Both the position numbers and the translations under genes were made by a program. Shown piece by piece: positions 31,592-41,571 of a stretch of 64,000 nt of DNA. Source of the DNA: Arthrobacter sp. Y-9 (GTDB lineage: Bacteria; Actinomycetota; Actinomycetes; Actinomycetales; Micrococcaceae); assembly GCF_029690065.1 (NCBI RefSeq), contig NZ_CP121463.1:3410001-3474000 (forward strand), read 5' to 3'. Below the pieces are notes generated by a model. It was not told the DNA's origin. It did no database searches and was given only the letters and a program-made list of their open reading frames with translations. Each line of letters begins with the position of its first letter. The first letter of the stretch is position 1.

Positions 31592-31662
31592 GCCGAAACA
31601 GTGAGTTTCCGCCGAAACAGTGAGCAGAACACACTGTTTCGGCGGAAACTCACTGTTTCGGC
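31592..31662. repeat. Long palindrome, family B copy 2
   Basis: 31-bp perfect arms at 31592-31622 and 31632-31662, 9-nt loop; GCCGAAACAGTGAGTTTCCG begins the left arm. Compared with copy 1 at 22641, a C:G pair is replaced by T:A in both arms (AGTTCCCG versus AGTTTCCG). It lies between jetC and rlmN, both on the minus strand. Confidence 0.92.
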
Positions 31663-31736
31663 GGGGAGAGCCGCGGCGGGCCTGCGGACCACGCCCACTC
31701 CCACCCCGGCCCCCGGACCGACCCGGGCCAGCCCCG

Positions 31737-34700
31737 CTACCCCAGCCGGATGTCCACGGGGTTCGCCTCACTCCGGGGCTGACCTGGGGCGGCCTTGCCC
31801 CCGATCGGCAGGACGCCCGAGCGGTTCGTGCGGCGGTCCCGCAGGATCTCCGTGACGGATCCGAGGTGGCGTGAGAGATCGATCACGTTCTCCGGCGCCG
31901 CCAGGAGCAGCTGGAAGCCGAACTCGTGCAGCGCGGCGATGCCCTGACCCGCGAACTCCTCGCTGGCCAGCACGAACGCCTCGTCCATCATCACGGTGCC
32001 GTAGCTCGTGAAGCCCTGCTCCGCGATGCCCAGCTGGTAGCTCAGGGCCGCCGCCATGATGAACGCCGTGAACCGCTGCCGCTCGCCACCGGACATGGAG
32101 CCGGTGTCCGAGTGCATGAACACCTCGGCCCGGGGCTCCTCGCCCTCCACCTGGACCATGCGGTGCTCCTTGCACGCGATGAACAGGTGCCCTCGGACGT
32201 CCAGGACCTCCGCCCGCCAGCGGCGATCCTCCGGCGCCTGGGAGGAGAGCCTGGTGACCAGATTCTCGAGGGTCTTGTAGCGGATGGTGAGCTCGTCGTC
32301 GTCGGCCGTGGCGCCGGGCGCACCCTCGGAAGCCGCCTCCGCGCCGCGCGCAGGCCGGACCCGCAGCGCCCGCGAGATGGCGTCCTTGAACGCCTTGGCG
32401 CTCGGCGGGACCGTCTGCTTGATGTCGAGTTCCAGGTGGCTGCCCTCATGGAAGTCCACACCGGCGAGGATGCCGTTGAGCGGCAGGATGCGGCTCGTGA
32501 TGGCGCGCCGTTCCTCGTCCAGAAGGTGCAGCAGGGTGGAGAAGGACTCGTGGGTGCGCTGGTTGAAGAAGGCCCGGAACTCCTCCTCCTGAGCGGGCAG
32601 ACCGTCCCGGACGATCGCGTGGTAGCGCTGTTCGTAGTCCGGCGCGGCCCCGATCCCAGTGCCGTGATCCGCCGAGACGGTGCCGCCCCAGCGGCGGGCG
32701 AACGAGTCGAAGATCCTGGTCAGGCGCTCGGCCGTGGCCTGCGCGGCACTTTCGGCCCAGTGCAGCTCGTCCTGCAGGGCGGAGCGCACGCGCACGGCGG
32801 CCAGGTCGAGCTCGGCGATGTCCCCGAACTCCCCCATCTCCTCGAACCGCGGGGCGAGCGCCTCCACGGTCTCGGGCGACGGCGGGTTCTCCGCCACGCG
32901 CTTGCGGGCGGCGGCGAGCAGCTTGTCCGCGGAGACGAGCTGGGCGTCCAGCGCCTTGTACTCGTTCTGGAGGACGGCCGCGGCCTCGGTGCTCTCCTGG
33001 TGCTGCCTCCGGGTCTGCTCGACCTTGGCCCGCAGGGGCTCCAGATCGGCCTGGGCCGCGAGCGCATCGGCCAGACGCCGCTCCAGCCGCTGCACCTCCT
33101 CGGCCGCGACCTCCGCGGAGACCTCGCTCCACTCGCGGTGGTCCGCGGCGACCCGGCGCAGAGCCTCGAGCTGCCGGGCCACACCCTGGTGCGAATCCTC
33201 GCGGTCCTGGGCCACGGTCTCCGCGGCTTTGAGGGTCTCCCGCAGCTCGGCGATCCGGTCCTGGACCATGGCGACCTTGCTGGCGTTGTCGAAGCCGAGC
33301 ACGAAGTCACGACGCGCGGCGAAGCGGTCGTCCTTCTCCACGGTGTGGCTGTTGCGCTTGACCACGCCGCCCAGCGACAGGCCGCGTTCCAGCCCGGCGA
33401 GCTCGGCCGGGTCCTCCACGCACGGATACGCGTAGTCCAGCGCGATCCGCTCGCGCAGCCACTCGACGGCCGTCTCCCGGGCCGGTGTCAGCCCGGTCTC
33501 CAGGAAGCGCAGCTTCGCCAGCAGGTCCCGGGGTTCCACGGCGGACAGGGCCGCTTCCGCGCCGGGCAGGACGCGGGAGACGTCGACGGCGCGCAGGGCC
33601 CCGCGGATCGTGGTGCCGTCCAGGAATTCGGTCACGCGGGTGAACAGCTCGCCCGGGACGAGGAGCGTGGTGGCGAGATTGCGCAGGGCGCGCTCGGCGG
33701 CGGGACGCCACCGGTCCTCCTCGGGGAGCAGGTCCATCAGCTCGCCGGCGAACGGCAGCTCCGAGATCTCGACCTCCAGCGCCGCGGCGATCGCGGCCCG
33801 GTTCTCGAGGGCGGGCTGCGGCATGAGCGACGTGCCCGACTGCAGGGACCGCAGCTCCTTCCCGGCCTCCTCCAGCTCGCGCTTGGCGGTGGCGTGGGCG
33901 TCGAAAGCCTCGAAGCGGAGCGCCTTGAGGGATTCGGCGTCGCCCGTCAGCTCGGCGCTGCGCCGCTCGGCCTGCTGGTGCGCCTGCGCCCAGCCCTCGG
34001 CCGTCCACTGGAGTTCCAGACCGGCGTCGCGCAGTTGCTTCTGCACGGTCGTCTCGAGGTCACGACGGAGCCGCTGCGCCAGCCGCGCGTTCTCCAGACC
34101 CGCCTCGATCGAGGCGATCGCGTTGCCGCCCTGGTTGTTGTAGTCGAGTTCCAGCTCGCGCAGCTGCGCGGCGAGCGCGTCGCGGCTCATCCGCTCGGCC
34201 TTGAGCGCCTGCGCCTTGTCCGCGGCGAGCGCCTTGAGCCGCGCCACGGTGTTCTCATGCACGACGACGGCGAGCGCCTGCCGCTGCGCGTCGAACTCGG
34301 TGCCGCCCAGGGTCCGGAGGCGGTTGGCTTCCAGCAGGTGGCGGGCGTAGTCCTTGTTCAGCTGCGGGACGGGGGCGAGATCATCGCGCTGGAGGCGGAC
34401 GTCCTCGAGCCGCTGACGGATCGAGATGAGGTTGCTGAACTCCTCCACGACGGCGTCCGCGGCGTCCAGCGTGGCGGGCGGGTCGAGGACCTGGTCACGG
34501 AAGAAGGTGTTGACGCTGCCGCCGAGACCCTTGCCGGCCTGGATGACGCGCAGGAGCGGCAGGGCCTGGTCGCTGCCGATGCCGAGGATGCGCCGGAACC
34601 GTTCGGCGAAGGTGCGGTGCACGTCGAACACCTGTGCGCCGGGGAAGGCGTCCTCAAGGGCCGAGCGCGTGAAGCGTTTGTGCGCCAGGGTCTCCAGCAC

Positions 34701-35189
34701 GTCCACGTCGAGCGGGACGGAGTCGATCATGTAGTGGCGGCCCACATTGGCCTCGGTGCCGTTCTTCGGCAGGTCGAAGAGGGCGGAGAGCGTCACCGTG
34801 GTGCCGGCGGCATTGTCGAAGGTCAGCGCGACGGCCGACCAGGTGGCGCCCGGCCGCTGGAACGCGCTCGTGGCGCCGTCCGTGGTGGCGCGGTCGCCGA
34901 CCTTGCCGCGCATGTAGGTGTAGGTGGTGCGCTTATCGTCCACCGCGCCGCCCATCCGGGCCGCGGCGGCCTCGTTGGAACGGGGCCGGGCGTCGAACAC
35001 GCGGAGCATGGCGTCGAAGAGCGTGGACTTGCCGACGCCGGAGTTGCCGGTCAGGAGGGTGCCGCGGCGGTCGACGTGCATGACATGGGCGCCGTGGAAC
35101 GTGCCCCAGTTGACGAGCTGGACCCTCGCCAGTCGCATCTGGCCCGGGTTGATGTCGTCACCGATGGGCAGCAGCACGGGGATGCTCAT
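31737..35189 (-). CDS. jetC: Wadjet-type SMC ATPase JetC (MksB-like)
   Basis: A 1150-residue SMC-like ATPase. The head has Walker [10 protein letters not shown] at residues 48-56, the ABC signature SGGERQR at about 1033 and Walker B TVMMDEAF at about 1065; between them lie long coiled-coil arms (Glu/Arg/Ala-rich, about 280-470 and 660-800) flanking a hinge region. In Wadjet (JetABCD/MksBEFG/EptABCD) this motor extrudes DNA loops and, with the JetD nuclease, cleaves small circular plasmids. It overlaps jetB by 4 bp. It is the last gene of the unit; no jetD follows, only a family B palindrome and rlmN. Confidence 0.93.
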   Translation of the reverse strand: MSIPVLLPIGDDINPGQMRLARVQLVNWGTFHGAHVMHVDRRGTLLTGNSGVGKSTLFDAMLRVFDARPRSNEAAAARMGGAVDDKRTTYTYMRGKVGDRATTDGATSAFQRPGATWSAVALTFDNAAGTTVTLSALFDLPKNGTEANVGRHYMIDSVPLDVDVLETLAHKRFTRSALEDAFPGAQVFDVHRTFAERFRRILGIGSDQALPLLRVIQAGKGLGGSVNTFFRDQVLDPPATLDAADAVVEEFSNLISIRQRLEDVRLQRDDLAPVPQLNKDYARHLLEANRLRTLGGTEFDAQRQALAVVVHENTVARLKALAADKAQALKAERMSRDALAAQLRELELDYNNQGGNAIASIEAGLENARLAQRLRRDLETTVQKQLRDAGLELQWTAEGWAQAHQQAERRSAELTGDAESLKALRFEAFDAHATAKRELEEAGKELRSLQSGTSLMPQPALENRAAIAAALEVEISELPFAGELMDLLPEEDRWRPAAERALRNLATTLLVPGELFTRVTEFLDGTTIRGALRAVDVSRVLPGAEAALSAVEPRDLLAKLRFLETGLTPARETAVEWLRERIALDYAYPCVEDPAELAGLERGLSLGGVVKRNSHTVEKDDRFAARRDFVLGFDNASKVAMVQDRIAELRETLKAAETVAQDREDSHQGVARQLEALRRVAADHREWSEVSAEVAAEEVQRLERRLADALAAQADLEPLRAKVEQTRRQHQESTEAAAVLQNEYKALDAQLVSADKLLAAARKRVAENPPSPETVEALAPRFEEMGEFGDIAELDLAAVRVRSALQDELHWAESAAQATAERLTRIFDSFARRWGGTVSADHGTGIGAAPDYEQRYHAIVRDGLPAQEEEFRAFFNQRTHESFSTLLHLLDEERRAITSRILPLNGILAGVDFHEGSHLELDIKQTVPPSAKAFKDAISRALRVRPARGAEAASEGAPGATADDDELTIRYKTLENLVTRLSSQAPEDRRWRAEVLDVRGHLFIACKEHRMVQVEGEEPRAEVFMHSDTGSMSGGERQRFTAFIMAAALSYQLGIAEQGFTSYGTVMMDEAFVLASEEFAGQGIAALHEFGFQLLLAAPENVIDLSRHLGSVTEILRDRRTNRSGVLPIGGKAAPGQPRSEANPVDIRLG

Positions 35190-36001
35190 GCCTGCTCCTC
35201 CTCATGGGTTCCGGGCTCGTCAGTGGGCTGGGCGACGTCGGCGACGTCCGAGTCGGCGACGTCCGAGTCGGCGACGTCCGAGTCGGCGTCGTCCGGCTCC
35301 GCGTCGACGTCACCGGCGTCGTCGATGTCCAGGAGCGCCTGGGTGCCCACCGCGTCCTCCGTGGCGTGCTGGAGTCTTTCCAGCTGGGCCGTGATGGCGG
35401 TGATGCTGTCGAACGGGAGGGCCAGCGGCAGGGCGCCGCTGATGCCGTAGACGTTCTCCAGACCGGTCGGCAGGAGGAGCTGGCGGGCGCGGAGCTTCTC
35501 GACGGCGGCCTGGACGGTCTTGGCGTCCCGGTACGCGTCCTGCTCCGCGGCGGGCTGGTAGTGCGCCACGATCTCCGCGATCTCCTCCAGGGTGACCGTG
35601 GGCTCCGTCTGGGCCTCGCTGTGCCGGTCGAGGAGGAGCCGGAGGCGCAGCAGGACGATGGTCTCCACGCGGCTGAGCGCCCGCTGCTGCCGGAGCAGGC
35701 TGGACCGGGCGTTGCCGCCGAGCAGCTCCGGGTCCACCGGGCGCAGGACGGCGATCTTGCGTTCGTGGTCCAGGTGCAGGGTCAGGAACAGCTCCGAGAG
35801 GCGCGACCGGAGGACCTGCTGATGATCGGTCAGCGTGGTCCACAGCTTCTCGTCGCGCCCGCCGTCCACATAGGGACCCTTGAGCAGGCGCACGAGGGCA
35901 TGACGGAGCCGCAGAGGGAGGACGCCGGTGTCGCCGGGGTAGAGCTCGGCTCCGTCCACGAAGGTGTCCCGGGCGTCGACGCCGTGGATCTGCTCGCTCA
36001 T
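35186..36001 (-). CDS. jetB: Wadjet accessory protein JetB (DUF4194, MksE-like)
   Basis: A 271-residue DUF4194 protein of the kite/MksE type that bridges the JetA kleisin and the JetC ATPase. The domain runs from about residue 22 to 215 ([58 protein letters not shown]). The last 50 residues are an acidic tail with three repeats of DSDVA encoded by a 15-bp tandem repeat, then THEEEQA. It overlaps both jetA and jetC by 4 bp (ATGA), so the three proteins are made together. Confidence 0.93.
   Translation of the reverse strand: MSEQIHGVDARDTFVDGAELYPGDTGVLPLRLRHALVRLLKGPYVDGGRDEKLWTTLTDHQQVLRSRLSELFLTLHLDHERKIAVLRPVDPELLGGNARSSLLRQQRALSRVETIVLLRLRLLLDRHSEAQTEPTVTLEEIAEIVAHYQPAAEQDAYRDAKTVQAAVEKLRARQLLLPTGLENVYGISGALPLALPFDSITAITAQLERLQHATEDAVGTQALLDIDDAGDVDAEPDDADSDVADSDVADSDVADVAQPTDEPGTHEEEQA
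35241..35285. repeat. 15-bp tandem repeat within jetB
   Basis: Three exact copies of GCGACGTCCGAGTCG (35241-35255, 35256-35270, 35271-35285), with degenerate half-copies on both sides. In frame they code for an Asp-Ser-Asp-Val-Ala repeat in the acidic JetB tail. A repeat of 15 bp can change copy number without breaking the frame. Confidence 0.92.
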
Positions 36002-37536
36002 TCCTGTCCTTCCTTCTTGCGTTGCCTGCGCTTGGTGCTCGACGTCTGCGTCGCCGGCCCACCTGGCGTGTCCGGCGCATGCGCGCCTTCGACGGCGGTG
36101 CCGCCGGCACTGCCCGGCAGCGTCACGAGCGGCACCGTCGCGGCGCGCAGGCTGCCGTCCACCTGCTCGAACTCCACGTTCTCCTGGCCGCCGGCGGAGA
36201 ACGCCGCCCCGGAGTTGAGCGCTTCGGACAGCAGGGCACGGATCGAGTTGATGTGCCGTTCCTGGGGCGGGAGGGCGGACCAGGCCCCGCCCACCGTCTG
36301 CGCCCCGGCCAGGGCGGTCCGGATCAGCGCCGGTTTGGCCTTCGGCGTCCGCGGCGCGCGGGTCCGGTCCTGCTCGGCGAAGTCGATGGGATCCGCCAGC
36401 CGTGGCGGCTCCTCGAATTCGTCTGGGTCGAACAGCTGCACCATGGAGATCGATTCCAGCACGCCGCCGAACAGCTCCGGCGCGGCCGCGAAGCCCGGCT
36501 TGTCCCGTTCATAGGGAAGGCCGCGGACGGCCTGTTCTGCCTGCCGGAGCGCCTGCCGGAGGCGGAGCGAATGCCGGAAATCGTCGCTCTGCACATAGGT
36601 GTTGAGGCTCTCGGAGAGCTTGCCATAGATCCGCTGGATCTGCGCGTGCTGGTTCCGGAGCTCAGAGACGAGGCTCTTGAGGGTCTCGCGGTCCTCGGCG
36701 GCGAGGGTGTCCGCGAACTGACGGCTCAGCACCTCGGCGATCGCCGAGCGGAACCGCAACTGCTGCTGAGGGTCCTCAAGGAACGCGGTGAAGGAGCGGA
36801 AGGTCCTGCCCTCGGGGCTCTGGCGGAGGATGCGGTCCTGTTCCAGCACCTGGGCCATCGTGGCGCCCTTGGTCAGGGACTCCTCGATGATCTGGTTACG
36901 GAGCTTGCCCACCAGGTCCTCGATGCTGTCGCGCATCTTCTTGTAGTCGGCCGGGAGGCTCGCGGCGAGGTCCAGGATGTTCTCCGTGGCTTCCACGGCC
37001 TCATCCTCGTCCAGCAGCCCGTCGAGCTCACCGGAGGTGATGCCGCGGATCAGTTCCTCGCGTTCCTGGATCTCCTCGCGGAGGGACTCCAGGCGTGCCG
37101 TCTGGTCCGGGTTGGTCTCGTGGGCCAGCTTCTCGACATCGTTCAGCAGCGTGCCGAGACGGGAGCCGGTGAGCGTGGAGCGGGGCGAGCTGAGACTCTC
37201 CAGGAAGGCGAGCACGCGGGACGCCGCTTCGGTGAGTTCGTAGACGATGTGCCCGGAGTGGTGCCGTCGGGTCACGAACTTCCGGCGCGTCCACTCATCG
37301 GCCACGGTGCGTCCGGTGTTCGCGCCCGCGACCGTCGGGTCGGTGGCGCGCAGCTGTTCCAGGCAGAGGTCGAGTTCCGCGTGGAACTCCTCGAGGGTCA
37401 GGCTCGGCCGGGTCCGGGTGAAGGTGGACTGCAGGACGGCGATCACCCAGGGGGCCGATCGTGTCAGCGCCCAGGCGGGGCCTTTGGTCAGCACTTCGAG
37501 CGTGGCGAGCCGTCGCGAGAGGTCCGTGGTGTCCAC
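35998..37536 (-). CDS. jetA: Wadjet kleisin-like protein JetA (DUF3375, MksF-like)
   Basis: A 512-residue DUF3375 protein, the kleisin-like subunit of the JetABC complex. The N-terminal winged-helix region ([45 protein letters not shown]) is followed by a long helical middle section (about 130-330) and a C-terminal winged-helix region. The last 40 residues are Ala/Gly/Thr-rich with a basic end ([13 protein letters not shown]). GTG 37536 follows AAAGGGG. It is first in the jetABC unit, with a 265-bp gap to the divergent gene at 37802 in which I see no clear operator. Confidence 0.93.
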   Translation of the reverse strand: MDTTDLSRRLATLEVLTKGPAWALTRSAPWVIAVLQSTFTRTRPSLTLEEFHAELDLCLEQLRATDPTVAGANTGRTVADEWTRRKFVTRRHHSGHIVYELTEAASRVLAFLESLSSPRSTLTGSRLGTLLNDVEKLAHETNPDQTARLESLREEIQEREELIRGITSGELDGLLDEDEAVEATENILDLAASLPADYKKMRDSIEDLVGKLRNQIIEESLTKGATMAQVLEQDRILRQSPEGRTFRSFTAFLEDPQQQLRFRSAIAEVLSRQFADTLAAEDRETLKSLVSELRNQHAQIQRIYGKLSESLNTYVQSDDFRHSLRLRQALRQAEQAVRGLPYERDKPGFAAAPELFGGVLESISMVQLFDPDEFEEPPRLADPIDFAEQDRTRAPRTPKAKPALIRTALAGAQTVGGAWSALPPQERHINSIRALLSEALNSGAAFSAGGQENVEFEQVDGSLRAATVPLVTLPGSAGGTAVEGAHAPDTPGGPATQTSSTKRRQRKKEGQE

Positions 37537-37801
37537 CGGGCACGCCCCTTTCCATAACCTCTCGACCCCGCGCGGAGCGAAGCACGCCGAAAATGACCAG
37601 CTTTAAGGGTACGCGGGCCGCGCGGCGGGTCCGGACCTGTCATTTTTCATCACAAACGAACTACGATTCCGCAACGGACCCGACACGTCGTTCCCCTGAC
37701 CGCGCCCCGGTCGCTACCGTTGAATTTCAGAGTTCCGTCAGAGCGTCCTAGGAAAGCGCCCTGACACCTGGTCTGCACACCGCCAAAGGGGATGACGGCG
37801 A

Positions 37802-38581
37802 ATGACATCTGATACGACCATGATCTTGAACCTCACCTTCGTGGGGACGCTGATGATCGCCGCCTTCCTGGCGGCCCTGGTGCTCTTCGCGGGCTGCATG
37901 GCGCTGGTCTTCACGGGCCTCGGCCGCCTGGTCTATCTGGGCGCGACCCGGCTGATCGGCGCGGGGCGCTCGCTCGGCGGCCGTGTGGTCGCCGCACGCC
38001 AGACCACGCCGCACGACGCCGACGCCTCCGCGCCCGCCGCCGTCACCTCCTCTGCTGCGGGAGACGGCCCTGGCCGGGTTCCCGCCTCGTCGTCCAGCAC
38101 CGCCGCGGCGGCTTCCGGAACGCCCACGGCGAACGGCAAGTCCGGTCTCATCGCGTCCTGGCGCAAGCCCGCCGGCCCCACCACACCGGCGGCGGATGCG
38201 GCGGAGAAGCCCGAGAAGACCGCGTCCGCCGCGGCCGTGGGGCCCACTGGCAACGCCGACGCCGCCAAGCCCGCGCCGTCCGTCAAGGTGACGCTGCCCG
38301 AACCGGCCGCGCCGCTCGCCGACGAAACGCCCCGGGCCGAGCAGGCGGGTCTCCGCGCCGCACAGGATCCGGAGCTCGAACCCGTCCTGGAAGCGGCGCC
38401 GGAACCCGCCGTCGCAGTCACTACGAGTGTCCCCGCGAGCAGCCCCCGCGCCCCGAAGAAGACCACGCAGAAGAGCGCCGGGCGCAGCGCACCCCGGCCG
38501 AACGGCTCGGGCCGGAACACCGTCCCGGGCATCCTCCGGCCGTCCCAGGATCCGGAGGAACAGCACGCCAAGGGCGCTTAA
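37802..38581 (+). CDS. Ala/Pro-rich membrane-anchored protein of unknown function
   Basis: 259 residues. One N-terminal hydrophobic segment (about residues 8-45, MILNLTFVGTLMIAAFLAALVLFAGCMALVF split here into two halves) is followed by about 200 residues of low-complexity Ala, Pro, Thr, Ser and Lys, with a basic end (PRAPKKTTQKSAGRSAPRPNG). I recognise no domain. The shape suggests a membrane anchor with a disordered cytoplasmic tail. The gene is divergent from jetA and 18 bp upstream of the S4 protein gene, so it may be co-transcribed with the latter. AAAGGGG lies 11 nt before the ATG. Confidence 0.7.
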   Translation: MTSDTTMILNLTFVGTLMIAAFLAALVLFAGCMALVFTGLGRLVYLGATRLIGAGRSLGGRVVAARQTTPHDADASAPAAVTSSAAGDGPGRVPASSSSTAAAASGTPTANGKSGLIASWRKPAGPTTPAADAAEKPEKTASAAAVGPTGNADAAKPAPSVKVTLPEPAAPLADETPRAEQAGLRAAQDPELEPVLEAAPEPAVAVTTSVPASSPRAPKKTTQKSAGRSAPRPNGSGRNTVPGILRPSQDPEEQHAKGA

Positions 38582-38599
38582 GGCGCATAATCAATACCC

Positions 38600-39001
38600 A
38601 TGGCTGCCCCTTCCGGGACCTCGTCCCTCTCCAAGTCCGCGCCCAACGCCGTCCGAGTGGATGCGTGGCTCTGGGCCGTGCGCGCCTACAAGACCCGCTC
38701 CGCGGCCACGGCGGCCTGCCGGGCGGGCCACGTCCGGCTGAACGGGAATCCGGTCAAGGCGTCACAGATCGTGATCCCCGGCGATGAGGTCCGCATCCGC
38801 ATGCCCGGCTACGAGCGCATCCTCGAGGTGCGCCAGCTGATCGCCAAGCGCGTGGGGGCGGAGGCGGCGTCGCACGCGTTCACGGACCGCACTCCGCCGC
38901 GCCCGCTGGCCCCGCAGCTCGGCATCCCGGTCCGGGACCGGGGCACCGGACGCCCCACCAAGAAGGACCGCCGCGAGATGGACCGCCTGCGGGGGAACTG
39001 A
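38600..39001 (+). CDS. S4-domain RNA-binding protein (Hsp15/HslR family)
   Basis: A 133-residue protein with an S4 RNA-binding domain at about residues 18-80: VRVDAWLWAVRAYKTRSAATAACRAGHVRLNGNPVKAS is the characteristic S4 start. The C-terminal tail is basic (PTKKDRREMDRLRG). HslR/Hsp15 proteins bind stalled 50S subunits carrying nascent chains, so a role in ribosome recycling is likely. It follows the Ala/Pro-rich gene by 18 bp. Confidence 0.9.
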   Translation: MAAPSGTSSLSKSAPNAVRVDAWLWAVRAYKTRSAATAACRAGHVRLNGNPVKASQIVIPGDEVRIRMPGYERILEVRQLIAKRVGAEAASHAFTDRTPPRPLAPQLGIPVRDRGTGRPTKKDRREMDRLRGN

Positions 39002-39019
39002 GACGCCCGGCCCACCACC

Positions 39020-40027
39020 TCACCCTCCCAGCGGCAGTGGCACCACGCCGATCGAACGCCCCGCCCGATCCAGCCGGTGCCCGGACCTCTTGTCCGTCCG
39101 CACCACGGCCTGTCGCCCGAGCACGACGGCGCTCGGGATCTGCTGGAGCACCCGCAGTTCGAGGGCGTGGACTTCCAGAAGGTCCCGCACCCAGAACGTG
39201 GCGAGGAGGTTGCCGCGTCCGAGGACCTGCGCGCTCACCCGGCAGCTGGGCTGGTCCGCGAAGAACCGGCCCGCCTGCTCGAGGTGCGCCGCGGGCACGC
39301 TCAGCACGATCGTCACCTCCCGGTGGCGTGGGCGGAAGGCCGTGGAGAAATCGCACCGCAGCGTCACGTGACCACCGGCGAGGAGCTGTTCGGTCCGCCG
39401 TCGCGCGGTCTGCGGGGACACCCCCACCCGGGCCGCCAGCTTCTCCCAGCCCGCCCGGCCGTCCTCACTCAGCGCGGCCACCAGGGCCGCATCCACGGCG
39501 CCGAGCCTGCCAGGCCTGCGGCCGGCCGGGCCGCCGCCCAGCGCCCGCTCCTGGCCCGGATCCAGGGTTCCGAGCCGCCACTGGGCGCCCTCCCGATGGA
39601 GGCGGGTCGCCAGGACCACCTCCCAGCGGCTCACCCCCGGCAGCCCGGACAGGACGCCGGAGACCGCGTCCATGAGCTCGTCATAGTCCGGGGCGAAGCA
39701 GTCCGCCATGACGTCGAACTCGCCCGTCATCCGCGAGACCGTCCCGAAGGTGGGGCTGGCGCAGAGCGCGTCGAGCACCGCCTCCTGGCGCTTCGGGGCG
39801 GTGGAGAGGAAGAGGAAGGCCGAAGAGCCCGCGTCCAGATAGCGGGGTCCCGGGGCGAGGGTGACCCAGGCCTCGCCCCGCGCGCTCAGCGCTGCCCAAC
39901 GGCGGGAGACGGTGGTGGGCGCCAGACCGAGCGTGGCCCCGAGCACGGACCACTCCGCGCGCGGATTGACCTCCAAGGCACCCGCGAGCGCGAGGTCGAC
40001 TTCGGATATTTCGGCATTTTCGGTCAT
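39020..40027 (-). CDS. Lrp/AsnC-family regulator with two Lrp units
   Basis: A 335-residue regulator with two AsnC-type helix-turn-helix/ligand units in tandem: LAGALEVNPRAEWSVLGATLGLAPTTVSRR with its RAM-like domain, then LVAALSEDGRAGWEKLAARVGVSPQTARRR with the second. It is divergent from an MFS-M20 peptidase operon 114 bp away, which it probably controls; amino acids or peptides would be natural ligands (inference). The ATG at 40027 is chosen because the frame upstream to ATG 40102 uses AT-rich, atypical codons and lies in the presumed promoter; the longer form cannot be excluded. Confidence 0.83.
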   Translation of the reverse strand: MTENAEISEVDLALAGALEVNPRAEWSVLGATLGLAPTTVSRRWAALSARGEAWVTLAPGPRYLDAGSSAFLFLSTAPKRQEAVLDALCASPTFGTVSRMTGEFDVMADCFAPDYDELMDAVSGVLSGLPGVSRWEVVLATRLHREGAQWRLGTLDPGQERALGGGPAGRRPGRLGAVDAALVAALSEDGRAGWEKLAARVGVSPQTARRRTEQLLAGGHVTLRCDFSTAFRPRHREVTIVLSVPAAHLEQAGRFFADQPSCRVSAQVLGRGNLLATFWVRDLLEVHALELRVLQQIPSAVVLGRQAVVRTDKRSGHRLDRAGRSIGVVPLPLGG

Positions 40028-40140
40028 CAGGACGCCATCTCTGGAGGATTCAAGCAATTTCGCCGCAGTGGAGGCGGATTCTCCTAGCTTAGTGATGTCC
40101 ATCACGGGCGCCCCACAGCGCCGTCCTGAGAGTTGCCGCC

Positions 40141-41571
40141 ATGAACACCAGCACTTCCGTCCCGCCCTCCACCCGCACCAGCGTCCTCGGCCTGATCGTC
40201 GCCATGGCGCTCGTCGAGGCCCTGTCCGGGATCACCCAGGGCTACCTCAACCCGATCCTGCCCGCCCTCGGTCCCGAGCTCCACCTGGACGACCCCACGA
40301 TCAACGGGCTCTTCCTCATCTCGAACGTCGCTTTCGCCGTCCTCACGCCGATCATCTCGCGCCTCGGGGACAGCTGGGGATGCCGCAGGGTCCTGCGACT
40401 TTCCACCGTGACCGTCGCCGCCGGCGCGGTCCTGATGGCGGTCGCCCCCAGCCTGCTCACCATCTCGGTGGGCGTCGTGCTGCTGACCTGTGTGGTCGGC
40501 TTCATCCCGCTCATGATGGGGATCCTGCGCGCCACCCGGCCGGAGAGCACCCGCAACGGGGTCGGCGCCATGATCGGGACGCTCATGATCACGGTGGGTG
40601 TCGGCGGTCTGCTGGCGGGCATCGTGGGCGCCGAACGCCCGACCCTCGGGTTCTGGGTGGCCGTCCCCTTCGCCGCCCTCGCGCTCGTCGCATCCTTCTT
40701 CCTGCCGGAGGGTCTGCCCGCCACGCGCGAACCCCTCGCGCTCCTGCCCCTCGCGCTGTGCAGTCTGGGCCTCATCGGCCTCGTGACCGCCCTGTCCATG
40801 GGCCCCGACTGGGGCTGGCTGTCCGCTCCGACCCTGCTCAGCGGCCTCCTCGGCGTCGCCCTCCTGGCCTTGTGGGTGAAGCTCGACCTGCGCAAGAGCA
40901 CGACGACGGCGGCGCCCCGCCGCTTCATCGATCTCCACCTGCTCGCGGTCCCCCGCGTCCGGACGGTCACCGTGGCGACGTTCCTCTTCGGCTTCTCCTC
41001 GATCAGCTACTTCGGCAGCAACGGCCTGTTCCTGCACGCGGACGCCACCACAGCGGGGTTCGGCTTCGGCATGGGTCCGCTGGACATCGCCGTCGTGCTG
41101 GCGGCCGCTTCGGCCCTCGGTTTCCTGTCCTCCCTCGCCGTGCCGCCGCTCATGGCGCGGATCGGCGAGCGCGGAGGCCTCGTATGCGCCGCGGCCGTGC
41201 TGGCTCTGGGCTTCCTGCTGATGGGCCTGCTCCACGGATCGGCGTCCGGGTACGTGGCCGGATTCGGGGTCTTCTACCTGGGTCTCGGCATGTACCAGTC
41301 CGCCACCCGCACCCTCAGCGTGGAAGGCGTCCCGGTCGAGGAGACCTCCACGGCCGCCGGCCTCAACGAACTGGCCCTCTCCGTCGGCATCTCGATCGGC
41401 GCCGCGGTGGTCCGCCTGATCTCCGCGGCGTCCGCGGTGGACGGGAGGATCCCGCTCAGCGGCTTCGCCACCCTGTGGGTGGTCCTCGGTCTGGGCGCCG
41501 TCCTGGCGGGGGTGGTGTCTCTCGGATACCCGAAGCGGACCGCAGCCCTCCCGGAAGGCGTCCGGGCGTGA
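40141..41571 (+). CDS. MFS transporter (14-helix DHA2-like)
   Basis: A 476-residue major facilitator with 13-14 hydrophobic segments. The conserved loop RLGDSWGCRRVL is the motif A equivalent, and GVGAMIGTLMITVGVGGLLAG is typical of antiporters. Coupled by a 4-nt overlap to the M20 peptidase-like gene, so the pair may move and hydrolyse the same amide- or peptide-linked compound, as in the AbgT/AbgAB p-aminobenzoyl-glutamate pathway (analogy only; this is MFS, not AbgT). Confidence 0.87.
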   Translation: MNTSTSVPPSTRTSVLGLIVAMALVEALSGITQGYLNPILPALGPELHLDDPTINGLFLISNVAFAVLTPIISRLGDSWGCRRVLRLSTVTVAAGAVLMAVAPSLLTISVGVVLLTCVVGFIPLMMGILRATRPESTRNGVGAMIGTLMITVGVGGLLAGIVGAERPTLGFWVAVPFAALALVASFFLPEGLPATREPLALLPLALCSLGLIGLVTALSMGPDWGWLSAPTLLSGLLGVALLALWVKLDLRKSTTTAAPRRFIDLHLLAVPRVRTVTVATFLFGFSSISYFGSNGLFLHADATTAGFGFGMGPLDIAVVLAAASALGFLSSLAVPPLMARIGERGGLVCAAAVLALGFLLMGLLHGSASGYVAGFGVFYLGLGMYQSATRTLSVEGVPVEETSTAAGLNELALSVGISIGAAVVRLISAASAVDGRIPLSGFATLWVVLGLGAVLAGVVSLGYPKRTAALPEGVRA

